This document shows positions 15,479-24,381 of a DNA stretch of 43,998 nt, piece after piece. Location of the stretch: contig NZ_JYOO01000038.1 of assembly GCF_000956595.1 (NCBI RefSeq), forward strand, positions 1 through 43,998. The letters run 5' to 3'. How positions within the stretch are numbered: the first letter of the stretch is position 1; every line of letters starts with the position of its first letter. Source of the DNA: Priestia aryabhattai B8W22. GTDB lineage: Bacteria; Bacillota; Bacilli; Bacillales; Bacillaceae_H. The position numbers were made by a program, and so were the translations under genes. The notes beneath the pieces are model-generated. The model worked only from the letters and a program-made list of their open reading frames with translations, was not told the origin of the DNA and ran no database searches.

Positions 15479-17030
15479 ATGAACGTACTAGCTTTTTCAC
15501 TTTTTTTAGCCATTGTAGGTCTTACGCTAATTATTACGTATGCGGCATCCAAGCGGACAAAAACGACCAGTGACTTTTATACAGCAGATGGAAGTTTAAC
15601 CGGCTGGCAAAACGGTATGGCGATTGCCGGAGATTATATGTCTGCTGCATCATTTTTAGGCATAGCTGGAATGGTAGCGCTTTCTGGATTTGACGGTTTT
15701 TTTTACTAGCATCGGTTTTTTAGTTGCCTACCTCGTTGTGTTATACATTGTAGCTGAACCGCTTCGCAACTTAGGAAAGTACACGATGGCAGATATGATA
15801 GCGGCTCGTTTTAACGAAAAGAAAGTGCGTGGAGTTGCTGCGTTAAACACAATCACCATTTCCATTTTTTATATGATTGCGCAGCTTGTTGGAGCAGGAG
15901 CATTAATTCATTTATTGCTTGGTCTAGATTACGTGTACTCTGTCTTAATTGTCGGCGTCTTGATGACGGTTTACGTTGTATTTGGAGGGATGACAGCGAC
16001 CAGCTGGGTGCAAATTGTCAAAGCCTTGCTTCTGATGATTGGTACGTTCATTATTTCCATTATCGTATTTTCAAAATTTGATTTTAGCTTAGCTAAAATG
16101 TTTTCTGAGATGAAAACCGCAACTCCTCTTGGTGACGGCTTTTTAAATCCAGGAAATAAATTCAAAAATCCGCTGGACATGATTTCGTTGAATTTAGCTC
16201 TTGTTCTTGGTACAGCAGGCCTGCCTCATATCCTTATTCGTTTCTTTACAGTAAAAGATGCCATCACCGCACGAAAGTCTGTTATTTATGCAACGTGGAT
16301 CATTGGCGTTTTTTACATTATGACAATCTTTTTAGGGTTCGGCGCTGCTGCATTCGTAGGGTACGATGATATTATCAAAGCAAACGCAGCAGGAAACATG
16401 GCAGCTCCCCTTCTCGCTCAAGTTCTTGGCGGAGACTTTCTCTTTGCGTTTGTCTCAGCTGTAGCTTTTGCTACGATTTTAGCTGTTGTAGCTGGGCTGG
16501 TGCTCTCAGCAGCTTCAGCATTCGCGCATGACTTCTATAGTCATATTCTCCGTAAAGGAGCTGCAACTGAAAAAGAACAGGTAGTAGCTGCACGATGGGC
16601 TTCTATTGGGGTATCCATTCTATCTATTATTCTTGCATTATTTGCTCAAAACATGAACGTAGCATTTTTAGTTGCACTTGCCTTTGCAGTAGCAGCGAGC
16701 GCTAACTTGCCAATTATTCTACTTACTATTTTTTGGAAACGTTTCAATACAGCAGGAGCAGTCACTGGCATGCTGGTTGGCCTATTCAGCTCACTGTTTT
16801 TAGTTGCCATTAGTCCAAACGTGTGGGCACCTGAGCCTGGAGCTGCTATCTTTGTAGGTGAACCGCTCATCACGCTCACAAACCCTGGTATTATCTCTAT
16901 TCCTCTAGGCTTCTTAGCTGCTTTTATAGGAACACTTCTTTCGTCTAAAAAAGCCGACGAAAAGAAATTTGATGAGATTTTAGTAAAAGCAAATACAGGT
17001 ATGGGAATCGAAGAGCCTGTCAAACATTAA
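15479..17030 (+). pseudogene. ywcA: Sodium:acetate/monocarboxylate symporter (YwcA/ActP-like), single-base frameshift
   Basis: The first frame codes for the N-terminus (about 70 residues, [20 protein letters not shown], ending SGFDGFF) and stops at 15709. The second frame continues as [20 protein letters not shown] and ends normally at 17030. The join lies in a run of eight T (15697-15704). With seven T the gene is one 516-residue SSSF-family symporter, the normal length. The family motif GLPHILIRFFTVKDA is intact near residue 240. With no other damage to the protein, the break is either recent or a homopolymer sequencing error. The role would be uptake of acetate or similar short-chain acids with Na+. 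Confidence 0.85.
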
Positions 17031-17034
17031 TGCC

Positions 17035-17069
17035 AAAAAGCCTTGAAGCAGTCTGCTTCAAGGCTTTTT
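17035..17069. terminator. Bidirectional terminator after ywcA
   Basis: AAAAAGCCTTGAAGCA (17035-17050) and TGCTTCAAGGCTTTTT (17054-17069) form a perfect 16-pair stem with a 3-base loop. It lies between convergent genes. Confidence 0.92.
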
Positions 17070-17070
17070 A

Positions 17071-17556
17071 TTAGAATAAATCTTCTTGTAAGCCAATAGC
17101 GGCAATTTGTTCATTTCTAAACTTTACAGCTAACATATGCTCTTCTTCCCACGTACATTCAAAAAACAAACCAAGTTCTCTTGTATCATGAGGTGCTTCA
17201 GGAACAAAGATTTGAATACACTCAACTAAAAAACCAATGTCTTTTCGCTTTTTTACATTCGGAACTAATAAGTCTACCACGTCTTTTTCAACTTGAGTTC
17301 TGTATTCATCTCGCACCTGTTGATAATAATCAAAAAGAGCTTTTTCCGTCCTCTTTAACAATAATTCACTTTGAAGCCAAAATGCTTGAAAAGCCTCTTC
17401 TTGCCGTTTTTGAAATGGCTTCTCTTTATCTCCATCAATTGTCAGCAGCACGTGTTGTTTTTGTCCAAAGAAAGTGACCTGTTTTTTTCCAACCCAGGCC
17501 GAGTCATATAACAAAGATCCAAAAAGTGGATGATGTACTCGTAATGTTTGATTCAT
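17071..17556 (-). CDS. DUF6985-like protein of unknown function
   Basis: A 161-residue soluble protein. The N-terminus (HPLFGSLLYDSAWVGKKQVT) and the central FQAFWLQSELLLKRTEKALFDYYQ resemble the DUF6985 pattern as I recall it; a search is needed to confirm. The C-terminus ends with GLFFECTWEEEHMLAVKF and GLQEDLF, typical of this group. No signal or membrane segment is present. The gene is alone on the reverse strand, sharing the bidirectional terminator with ywcA. Its role is unknown. Confidence 0.65.
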   Translation of the reverse strand: MNQTLRVHHPLFGSLLYDSAWVGKKQVTFFGQKQHVLLTIDGDKEKPFQKRQEEAFQAFWLQSELLLKRTEKALFDYYQQVRDEYRTQVEKDVVDLLVPNVKKRKDIGFLVECIQIFVPEAPHDTRELGLFFECTWEEEHMLAVKFRNEQIAAIGLQEDLF

Positions 17557-17682
17557 TGCATACCTGACCCTCTCAAAAAGTGGATTTCTGCTTGCATTGG
17601 CGTATAATAAATGGTGCTTGAAACAAACTTCTAAACTTATTCTATGTTACCATATTTTTTACAGAAAGGAGTGCCACAATGT

Positions 17683-19425
17683 GTGAATACAATTAAATCT
17701 TTGTACCCTTACTTAAAACCTTACAAATGGCTTGCGCTGTTTGCCCCGCTATTGATGGTAATTGAAGTGTTAGCTGACCTTCTGCAGCCTACTATTATGC
17801 AGCATATCATTGATTATGGCATTGCAAACAACAATCAAACATATGTTATCACCCGAAGTATCCTTATGCTCATATTAGCAATCATTGGCTTAGCTGCTGG
17901 TATCGTCTGTGCCATCCTTAGCACAAAAGCAGCAGTAAATTTTTCTACCGATATTCGGAAATCGCTTTTTGAAAAGATTGAAAACCTTTCAAACAGCAAC
18001 AGAGACAAACTAGGGACTGGTCACTTAATTACCGTCATGACAAACGATGTAACGAGTGTTCAAAACGCATTGAATATGACGCTAAAAGTATTAGTTAGAG
18101 GTCCTTTACTTTTTGCAGGAAGTATTGTGATCGTGTTATTAACAGCTCGTTCTTTGTTTCCTATTATCGTCGTGGTCGTCCCTATTTTATTTTTATGCAT
18201 TTGGTTTGTGATCACGAAAGCTGGAAAACTTTTTAAAAAAGTTCAGCAAAGCGTTGATCGTGTAAACACAAAAGTCCAAGAAAATTTATCAGGGATGCGT
18301 GTAGTAAAAGCGTATGTAAGAGAAGCATATGAAATCAATCAGTTTAAAGAAGCAAACAGCTCCTTGACGCGAGCTAATATGAGTGCCGTTCAGCTTATTT
18401 CGCTTTTAATGCCCGTTATTTTATTTGTAGTAAATATCGGAATGGTAGCTACTCTATGGCTGGGTGGACTTCAAGTTGAAGCAGGGAAAATTGAAGCAGG
18501 TGTGATTTTAGCTTTTATTAATTACTTAACGATTATTTTAAACGGACTTATGTCAAGCAGCATGGTGCTGATGCAAATTACACGCGCATTCCCTTCAGCT
18601 GAACGAATCGATTCTGTTTTAAAAACAAAAATAGACATTCCTCCAGCAAACTCTGCTGCTCAAATTAACAGACTTAAAGGTGATCTATCGTTTCAAAATG
18701 TTACATACAGCTACAGTAAAAATGGCGAAAACGTATTAAAAGATATTTCATTTACTGCTAAACACAGGGAAACCATTGGCATTATCGGCTCTACTGGAAG
18801 CGGAAAATCGACGCTTGCAAAACTTATTTCGCGCTTATATGATCCTGATGGCGGTGAAATTTTTATAGATGGAAAAAATCTCACGAACTATGACGTAAAA
18901 GAGCTTCGCTCATCCATTGGGTTCATTCCTCAAAAAGCTACGCTGTTTACCGGAACGATTGATATGAATATTCGAATGGGAAAAGATCATGCTTCTTCCT
19001 CAGAAATTGAAGATGCTGCAGCTTTTGCATGCGCCACGGAGTTTATTGAAAAGCTCCCAGAAAAATATGAGTATCCTTTAACGAGAGGAGCTACCAATTT
19101 ATCAGGAGGGCAAAAGCAGCGCCTTTCAATCGCCCGTGCATTTGTTAGAAAGCCTGCTATATTGGTCATTGATGATGCAACTTCGGCGTTGGATGCTGTC
19201 TCAGAAGCGCAGGTACTAACACATTTAAAAGAAGAGTTTTCGGATGCGACCGTCATTATTATTGCATCTAAAATTTCGTCTCTTCTTCACGCTGATCATA
19301 TTATCGTCATGGATGAAGGCAAAATTGCTGAACAAGGGACTCATGAAGAATTGCTTCGTCACCGCTCTCTTTATTACGACATTTATCTTGCACAAGGCGG
19401 AAAAGAGGTGTTGCCTAGTGAATAA
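17683..19425 (+). CDS. yfiB: ABC exporter subunit with degenerate ATP site (YfiB/BmrC type)
   Basis: A 580-residue half transporter: six-helix ABC membrane domain (residues 1-310) plus ATPase domain. Seen: Walker A GSTGSGKST (369-377), canonical signature LSGGQKQ (from 473) and Walker B LVIDDATSALD, where the catalytic Glu is Asp (residue 498). The switch His is Ser (ASK, 528-530). These two losses mark the degenerate ATP site of a heterodimeric exporter whose partner is the next gene. AGAAAGGAG precedes a GTG at 17683, my preferred start. An ATG at 17644 lies upstream of this site. The likely role is multidrug export. Confidence 0.88.
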   Translation: MNTIKSLYPYLKPYKWLALFAPLLMVIEVLADLLQPTIMQHIIDYGIANNNQTYVITRSILMLILAIIGLAAGIVCAILSTKAAVNFSTDIRKSLFEKIENLSNSNRDKLGTGHLITVMTNDVTSVQNALNMTLKVLVRGPLLFAGSIVIVLLTARSLFPIIVVVVPILFLCIWFVITKAGKLFKKVQQSVDRVNTKVQENLSGMRVVKAYVREAYEINQFKEANSSLTRANMSAVQLISLLMPVILFVVNIGMVATLWLGGLQVEAGKIEAGVILAFINYLTIILNGLMSSSMVLMQITRAFPSAERIDSVLKTKIDIPPANSAAQINRLKGDLSFQNVTYSYSKNGENVLKDISFTAKHRETIGIIGSTGSGKSTLAKLISRLYDPDGGEIFIDGKNLTNYDVKELRSSIGFIPQKATLFTGTIDMNIRMGKDHASSSEIEDAAAFACATEFIEKLPEKYEYPLTRGATNLSGGQKQRLSIARAFVRKPAILVIDDATSALDAVSEAQVLTHLKEEFSDATVIIIASKISSLLHADHIIVMDEGKIAEQGTHEELLRHRSLYYDIYLAQGGKEVLPSE

Positions 19426-21226
19426 TCAAGGTAAAAATCAAATGAGCTCTATTCGCGGCCCTAGAGGAATGATGAAAGGTCCTGTAGTGAAGCCAAAGAA
19501 TGCGAAAAAAACACTGCACAGAATCTGGTCATATATGGGGAAACGAAAGCCTCCGCTTGTAGCTGCGATAATCTTAGTTATTGTGACTTCCCTGCTTAAT
19601 TTATTAGGCCCTTATTTAATTGGGGTTATTATTGATGAGCATATTATTCCCAAAGATATCGGCGGAACGATACGAATGTCACTCACTCTTGCAGGAATTT
19701 ACATTACGACATCTTTGTTAACATGGCTGCAAACCTATTTAATGGTAAACGTTTCGTTTACGACCATTGGAATGCTCCGCCAAGATTTATTTGCAAAGCT
19801 TCAGACTCTCTCCCTTCGCTTTTTTGACAAACGAGCTCACGGAGAGTTAATGAGCCGGGTTACTAATGATATTGATAATCTAAACAACGCTCTGAGTCAA
19901 AGTGTCATTCAGGCTCTGTCCTCTATTTTGTCTTTAGTGGGCATTACCATTGCGATGTTCTCGCTCAACTGGATTCTTGCTATTATCACGCTGATTGTTA
20001 TTCCATTGATGGTTATAATCGTTCGACAAATATTAAAACGAAGCAGTGAAAATTTTGTCAAACGCCAAAAAGACTTAGGTGAACTAAACGGCTTTGTAGA
20101 AGAAGCAATCTCTGGAGGAGAAGTTGTTACGCTTTTTAGTAAGGAAAAAGATTTTTTAACTGTTTTTAATGAACGAAATGAACAGCTGAGAAGTTCAGCA
20201 ACAAAAGCAGAAACATTTTCAGGCTTTTTAGGTCCTGTCACAAACTTTATTAACAACTTAGGCTTAGCACTAGTAATTGGAGCAGGAGCATTTATGGCGG
20301 TTCAAGGTAGCGTTACAGTGGGGATGATCGCTTCGTTTGTTAACTACTCCCGTCAGTTCTCTCGCCCAATCAGTCAAATGGCAAACTTAGTAAACACCAT
20401 TCTTTCGGCTATTGCCGGCGCAGAGCGCGTGTTTGCGATTATGGATGAGCAGCCAGACGTCACAAACAAACCAACCGCTCTTTCTGTTACAAAATTTGCA
20501 GGAGACGTTGCTTTTGAGAACGTATCATTTGGCTATACTGACGGAAAAATGATTTTAAAAAATGTTACACTTACAGCAAAAAAAGGTGAAATGGTTGCTT
20601 TGGTCGGTCCGACAGGTTCTGGTAAAACAACAATCATTAACTTACTCACACGATTTTATGACATCGCAAACGGAGACATTAAAATTGACGGCCTCTCCAT
20701 CAGTGACTATAACATCCATGATTTACGAAACCGAATCGGCATTGTTCTTCAAGATACCTATTTATTTTCCGGTACGATTGCGGATAACATTCGATTTGGC
20801 AGGCTAGATGCCAGCGATGAAGAAGTTAAAAGCGCAGCAAAAATGGCAAATGCTCATTCTTTTATCAAGCACCTGCCGCAGCAATACGATACTGTGATTT
20901 CAGCCGGTGGAGGAAATTTAAGTGAAGGTCAAAAGCAGCTTTTATCGATTGCCCGGGCCATGCTCTCTGACTGTGATATTTTAATTTTAGACGAAGCTAC
21001 TTCTAATATTGATACAAAAACAGAAATTGATATTCAAAAAGGAATGAGTAATCTATTAAAAGGAAAAACAAGCTTTGTGATTGCTCACCGCCTTAAAACA
21101 ATTGAAAATGCAGATCAAATTCTTGTTTTAAAAGACGGACAAATTATTGAAGAAGGAAATCATCGCCAGCTGCTAGAGAAACAAGGTTTTTACCACAAGC
21201 TCTATACGCAGCAGTTTACGATTTAA
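19418..21226 (+). CDS. yfiC: ABC exporter subunit with catalytic ATP site (YfiC/BmrD type)
   Basis: A 602-residue half transporter. An N-terminal extension (MMKGPVVKPKNAKKTLHRIW) is followed by six helices (LLNLLGPYLIGVIIDEHI, near residue 55) and an ATPase domain. Walker A is GPTGSGKTT (397-405) and Walker B has Glu (LILDEATSNID, Glu526). The switch His is present (AHR, His557). The signature is LSEGQ (from 501) rather than LSGGQ. The start is GTG at 19418, seven bases after AAAGAGGTG, overlapping the end of the first subunit by 8 bases. The open frame extends much further upstream inside the partner gene and is not used. The non-canonical signature completes the degenerate site of the partner. 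Confidence 0.9.
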   Translation: MNNQGKNQMSSIRGPRGMMKGPVVKPKNAKKTLHRIWSYMGKRKPPLVAAIILVIVTSLLNLLGPYLIGVIIDEHIIPKDIGGTIRMSLTLAGIYITTSLLTWLQTYLMVNVSFTTIGMLRQDLFAKLQTLSLRFFDKRAHGELMSRVTNDIDNLNNALSQSVIQALSSILSLVGITIAMFSLNWILAIITLIVIPLMVIIVRQILKRSSENFVKRQKDLGELNGFVEEAISGGEVVTLFSKEKDFLTVFNERNEQLRSSATKAETFSGFLGPVTNFINNLGLALVIGAGAFMAVQGSVTVGMIASFVNYSRQFSRPISQMANLVNTILSAIAGAERVFAIMDEQPDVTNKPTALSVTKFAGDVAFENVSFGYTDGKMILKNVTLTAKKGEMVALVGPTGSGKTTIINLLTRFYDIANGDIKIDGLSISDYNIHDLRNRIGIVLQDTYLFSGTIADNIRFGRLDASDEEVKSAAKMANAHSFIKHLPQQYDTVISAGGGNLSEGQKQLLSIARAMLSDCDILILDEATSNIDTKTEIDIQKGMSNLLKGKTSFVIAHRLKTIENADQILVLKDGQIIEEGNHRQLLEKQGFYHKLYTQQFTI

Positions 21227-21229
21227 AAG

Positions 21230-21259
21230 GCAAACACCTTCATGGTGTTTGCTTTTTTT
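21230..21259 (+). terminator. Terminator after the ABC exporter operon
   Basis: GCAAACACC (21230-21238) and GGTGTTTGC (21244-21252) pair around TTCAT and are followed by T7. Confidence 0.9.
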
Positions 21260-21265
21260 GTTGTA

Positions 21266-22249
21266 TTATTTATCTATCACGGCTACAATTTTCCCTTTTA
21301 CCCGACGAGTCGCCAGTTCATCTAATGCTGCTGGCACTTCGTCTAGTGAAATGACTTTTTCCACGAGTGCATTTAGCTTATTTTCTTGTAAAAGCAAAAG
21401 CATTTTATTTCCCATTTCAGCAAGTTTTCGCTGTTCTTTTACGTTATTAGACTGATGTACACTTCCTAATGCAACTTGATGAAACGATAGTGGATGTGCA
21501 AACGAAATTGCATCGTTTACATTAGGCGGACCTGCGATGAATGCAATTTGACCGTTAAAAGCAAGAGCCTTCACCGACTCGTCTGCATTGGCACGTCCAA
21601 CGGTATCCAAGACTAAATCTACACCGATTCCACCGGTAAGCTCCAACGTTTTTCTCACAAAGTCTTCTTTACGGTAGTCGATTACATAATCAGTACCTAA
21701 ACTTTTTACAAACTCATGATTGGCAGAAGATGCGGTTGTGAGCACTGTAAGACCTGCATTTTTGGCAAGCTGAATGGCAAACCCGCCCACCCCTCCAGCA
21801 CCTGCGTGAATTAAAATCGTTTGTCCTTTTGAAGCGTTCATTTTGTGAAACAATGCTTGATATGCCGTATACCCCGCACATGGAATAGCTGCAGCATCTT
21901 CAAATGAAACTCCTTGTGGAATAAGAGAAACTGTGTGAGCTGTTGTCACTCCGTATTGTGCAAATCCGCCTTTTTTTGATAAATCGCTATGATATACAAC
22001 GCGGTCTCCAACTTTAACAGTTGTGACTTCTTCTCCCACTTCTTCGACAACGCCAGCTGAATCAAGTCCTAATACATGAGGATATGTCCAACTGGGATTA
22101 CCGCCGTTTCCCGTTTTATAATCTACAGGGTTCAGGGCAGTAGCTTTAATTTTAACTAAAATTTCATCTTTAGCTGGATGCGGCATTTGGATATCTCCGA
22201 CTTTCATCTCACTTACTTTCCCTTTGCCTTCTAGCAGTAAAGCTTTCAT
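21266..22249 (-). CDS. Zinc-independent MDR oxidoreductase (quinone oxidoreductase-like)
   Basis: A 327-residue medium-chain dehydrogenase/reductase. The GroES-like N-terminal domain has ALNPVDYKTG and VLGLDSAGVVEEVG (about residues 37-75). The NADPH-binding GAGGVGGFAIQLAK is near residue 150. The Cys/His zinc ligands of alcohol dehydrogenases are missing, as in quinone oxidoreductases and enone reductases. The start is the ATG at 22249 after AAAAGGGGAG; a TTG one codon earlier is less likely. It is divergent from an HxlR-family gene with a dyad between them, so it is probably induced by electrophiles or quinones sensed by that regulator. Confidence 0.87.
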   Translation of the reverse strand: MKALLLEGKGKVSEMKVGDIQMPHPAKDEILVKIKATALNPVDYKTGNGGNPSWTYPHVLGLDSAGVVEEVGEEVTTVKVGDRVVYHSDLSKKGGFAQYGVTTAHTVSLIPQGVSFEDAAAIPCAGYTAYQALFHKMNASKGQTILIHAGAGGVGGFAIQLAKNAGLTVLTTASSANHEFVKSLGTDYVIDYRKEDFVRKTLELTGGIGVDLVLDTVGRANADESVKALAFNGQIAFIAGPPNVNDAISFAHPLSFHQVALGSVHQSNNVKEQRKLAEMGNKMLLLLQENKLNALVEKVISLDEVPAALDELATRRVKGKIVAVIDK

Positions 22250-22371
22250 CAAGATCTCCCCTTTTACATTTCTTCCTTCAATTAAAAGTTCTTTTTCAGT
22301 ATAATAAATACATGTTGTTTACAAAAGACGGCACTTTCATGTAACCAGGTACCTTCCCGGTAACCTAGGTC

Positions 22372-22398
22372 TATGGATATTAAATTATTATATCCATA
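22372..22398. promoter_or_regulatory. Dyad between the MDR and hxlR-like genes
   Basis: TATGGATAT (22372-22380) and ATATCCATA (22390-22398) are perfect nine-base inverted repeats with a nine-base spacer. Just to the left, GTAACCAGGT and GTAACCTAGGT form a near-direct repeat about 20 bases apart. The reverse-strand MDR promoter (-10 TATACT at 22298-22303) lies about 70 bases away. Confidence 0.5.
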
Positions 22399-22430
22399 TT
22401 TCATATCTATTTATGAATGGAGGATTAACG

Positions 22431-22760
22431 GTGAAAGCACCCCACTATAATGTACCTGTTGAAGCAACGCTTGAGGTAATCGGCGGGAAATGGAAAGTTG
22501 TTATTTTATGCCTCTTAAAAGAAGGCGAAAAACGTTTTAGTGAACTTCAGCGAGCTATGCCTGCTATTACCAAAAAAATGCTGTCTCAACAGCTAAAAGA
22601 ATTAGAAAAAGATGGTGTAGTTAATAGAAAAGTATACAATGAAGTTCCTCCTAAAGTAGAGTACTCACTCAGTGAAGAAGGCGAAACCTTACGAGAAATT
22701 TTAAATATGATGTGCGCATGGGGAGATAGAAGAATGGGAAACACGCCAAATTGCAGCTAA
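22431..22760 (+). CDS. HxlR-family transcriptional regulator
   Basis: A 109-residue winged-helix protein of the HxlR/DUF24 family. It shows VIGGKWKVVILCLLKEGEKRFSEL (about residues 17-40), MPAITKKMLSQQLKELEKDG (DNA recognition) and [13 protein letters not shown] (wing). A Cys in the first helices (VILCLL) is of interest because some members sense quinones or aldehydes through Cys. The start is GTG at 22431, seven bases after GGAGGA; an in-frame ATG six codons earlier overlaps that site. It is divergent from the MDR gene and probably regulates it. Confidence 0.87.
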   Translation: MKAPHYNVPVEATLEVIGGKWKVVILCLLKEGEKRFSELQRAMPAITKKMLSQQLKELEKDGVVNRKVYNEVPPKVEYSLSEEGETLREILNMMCAWGDRRMGNTPNCS

Positions 22761-22780
22761 GTTCTCCTAGCAGCTCTGTT

Positions 22781-22823
22781 AAAACAACCGAATAGCTGCT
22801 GTGAGGAGCTATTCGGCTGTTTT
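22781..22823. terminator. Terminator after the hxlR-like gene
   Basis: AAAACA-A-CCGAATAGCT (22781-22797) pairs with AGCTATTCGG-C-TGTTTT (22807-22823) with one A/C mismatch, giving a 16-pair stem with a T-rich 3' side. Confidence 0.85.
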
Positions 22824-22970
22824 ATCTATTCTCCTACTCTTTCTTGCGAGTCGCCCGTGTGTAAGAACTTCTGACAACACTATAGAATTCTTTCGCATTT
22901 TCAGCTATGATGATGTCGAACGATGCAGCCAGAATTGTCGAAATAAAACTCAAGAATGATAGGTGATTCA

Positions 22971-24308
22971 ATGATGCAACTAGGTTTAGATTTATCCCAA
23001 AAACAACTATTAAAATTGGCCATGACACCTGAATTACGTCAGTCTATCAACATTTTAAATTATTCTACGGCCGATTTAGTTCATTATCTTCATCAGCAAG
23101 TCAATGAAAATCCTGTAATTAAACTGTCTGCTGGCGACTCTCAGCAAAAAGATTCATTTTATACTCGAGAGCAGCGTTCATATTCAAAAGGTCATACCGA
23201 TGACGAGTATAATCCGTTTAATTATATATCTGATCAAACTGTGACATTAGAGAGTCATTTATTAGAGCAGCTGTCTATGCTAAATCATTTACACTCACAC
23301 CAAAAACACATCGTTCAATTTCTAATTGGAAACTTAAATAAAAACGGCTTTTTAGCAATTGAGCCAAAATTGGCAGCCGAACTGCTGAATGTTTCAATTA
23401 ACGAAGTCAACGATATGATTCACGTTTTACAAAGCTTTGATCCAATTGGAGTGGGGGCTCAAAATTTTGTCGATTCCCTGCTTATTCAAATTAAGGCCAA
23501 AAGGTCAAAGCCTCCTCTTTTATACGACGTGGTAAAACATGATATTGAAGATATTGCTAACAAAAAATATCGGAACATTTCAAAAAAATACTCTATTTCG
23601 ATGCGTGAAGTACAAGAAATTGTTGACTGCTTGCGGACATTAAATCCTCGTCCAGCAGGAGATTTCCACGTCCCGCTTACGAAGTACATCTCGCCTGATG
23701 TAACGGTACAGAAAGTTGACGGCCGCTATCATGTTATTCTTCATAGCGAGCTGCTTCCGCCCATCGAAATTAACAACACCTACCAAAAACTGGTTCATCG
23801 CTCTGCATGCGTAACAACCGATCGATACGTACAGGAAAAAATCCATGAAGCTACTTGGCTAATCAATAGTATTGAGCAGCGTAATGCGACGATTTACAAC
23901 GTGTCCAAAGCCATTGTGGAACATCAGCAAGATTTTTTTGAAACGGGTATTTCGGGGCTAAAGCCGCTTACCTTAAAAGATATTGCTCAAAAAGTAGACT
24001 GTCACGAATCAACGGTAAGCCGTGCGACTAATGGAAAGTATATTCAAACGCCACGCGGGCTGTTTGAGTTAAAATACTTTTTCACCAATTCTTTAGAGCG
24101 AAATGATGGAGAACAAAGCAATTCTACTGCCTTTATAAAAGAAAAAATTAAAACATTAATTGCCGAAGAAAATAAATTAAAACCTCTTTCAGATCAAAAG
24201 CTCATGTCTCTTCTTTCCAGCGAAGGAATTCAAATTTCAAGAAGAACAGTCGCTAAATACCGTGAAGAAGCAGGAATTGAAAGTTCTTCTAAGCGGCGAC
24301 GATTTTAA
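22971..24308 (+). CDS. sigL: RNA polymerase sigma-54 factor SigL (RpoN)
   Basis: A 445-residue sigma-54 factor. Region I starts QKQLLKLAMTPELRQSINIL (about residues 11-30). The core-binding domain includes FDPIGVGAQNFVDSLLIQIK (about 155-175). The helix-turn-helix is KDIAQKVDCHESTVSRATNGKYIQTPRG and the C-terminal RpoN box is SRRTVAKYRE (423-432, usual form ARRTVAKYRE). AGGTGAT lies just before two adjacent ATGs. An ATG five codons earlier overlaps that site. Sigma-54 needs an activator ATPase and reads -24/-12 promoters; I found no such promoter in this window. It is a single-gene unit. Confidence 0.95.
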   Translation: MMQLGLDLSQKQLLKLAMTPELRQSINILNYSTADLVHYLHQQVNENPVIKLSAGDSQQKDSFYTREQRSYSKGHTDDEYNPFNYISDQTVTLESHLLEQLSMLNHLHSHQKHIVQFLIGNLNKNGFLAIEPKLAAELLNVSINEVNDMIHVLQSFDPIGVGAQNFVDSLLIQIKAKRSKPPLLYDVVKHDIEDIANKKYRNISKKYSISMREVQEIVDCLRTLNPRPAGDFHVPLTKYISPDVTVQKVDGRYHVILHSELLPPIEINNTYQKLVHRSACVTTDRYVQEKIHEATWLINSIEQRNATIYNVSKAIVEHQQDFFETGISGLKPLTLKDIAQKVDCHESTVSRATNGKYIQTPRGLFELKYFFTNSLERNDGEQSNSTAFIKEKIKTLIAEENKLKPLSDQKLMSLLSSEGIQISRRTVAKYREEAGIESSSKRRRF

Positions 24309-24343
24309 TATTGCTTATTCTAAATTACAGCTTTATCACTACT

Positions 24344-24381
24344 AAAAAGAACCCGTTGATTTTACTCAACGGGTTCTTTTT
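24344..24381. terminator. Bidirectional terminator between sigL and the methyltransferase gene
   Basis: AAAAAGAACCCGTTGA (24344-24359) and TCAACGGGTTCTTTTT (24366-24381) form a perfect 16-pair stem with a 6-base loop. The methyltransferase stop codon (TCA on this strand, 24366-24368) is part of the stem. Confidence 0.92.

Noticed and set aside
16646-17023. Open frame of 125 codons on the reverse strand inside the symporter gene
   Set aside because: It is antisense to a well-conserved symporter segment, has no ribosome binding site and a composition typical of a shadow frame.
19244-19417. Upstream extension of the second ABC subunit inside the first subunit gene
   Set aside because: The frame is open but would overlap the conserved Walker B and switch region of the partner; a GTG with AAAGAGGTG at 19418 gives the usual family length.
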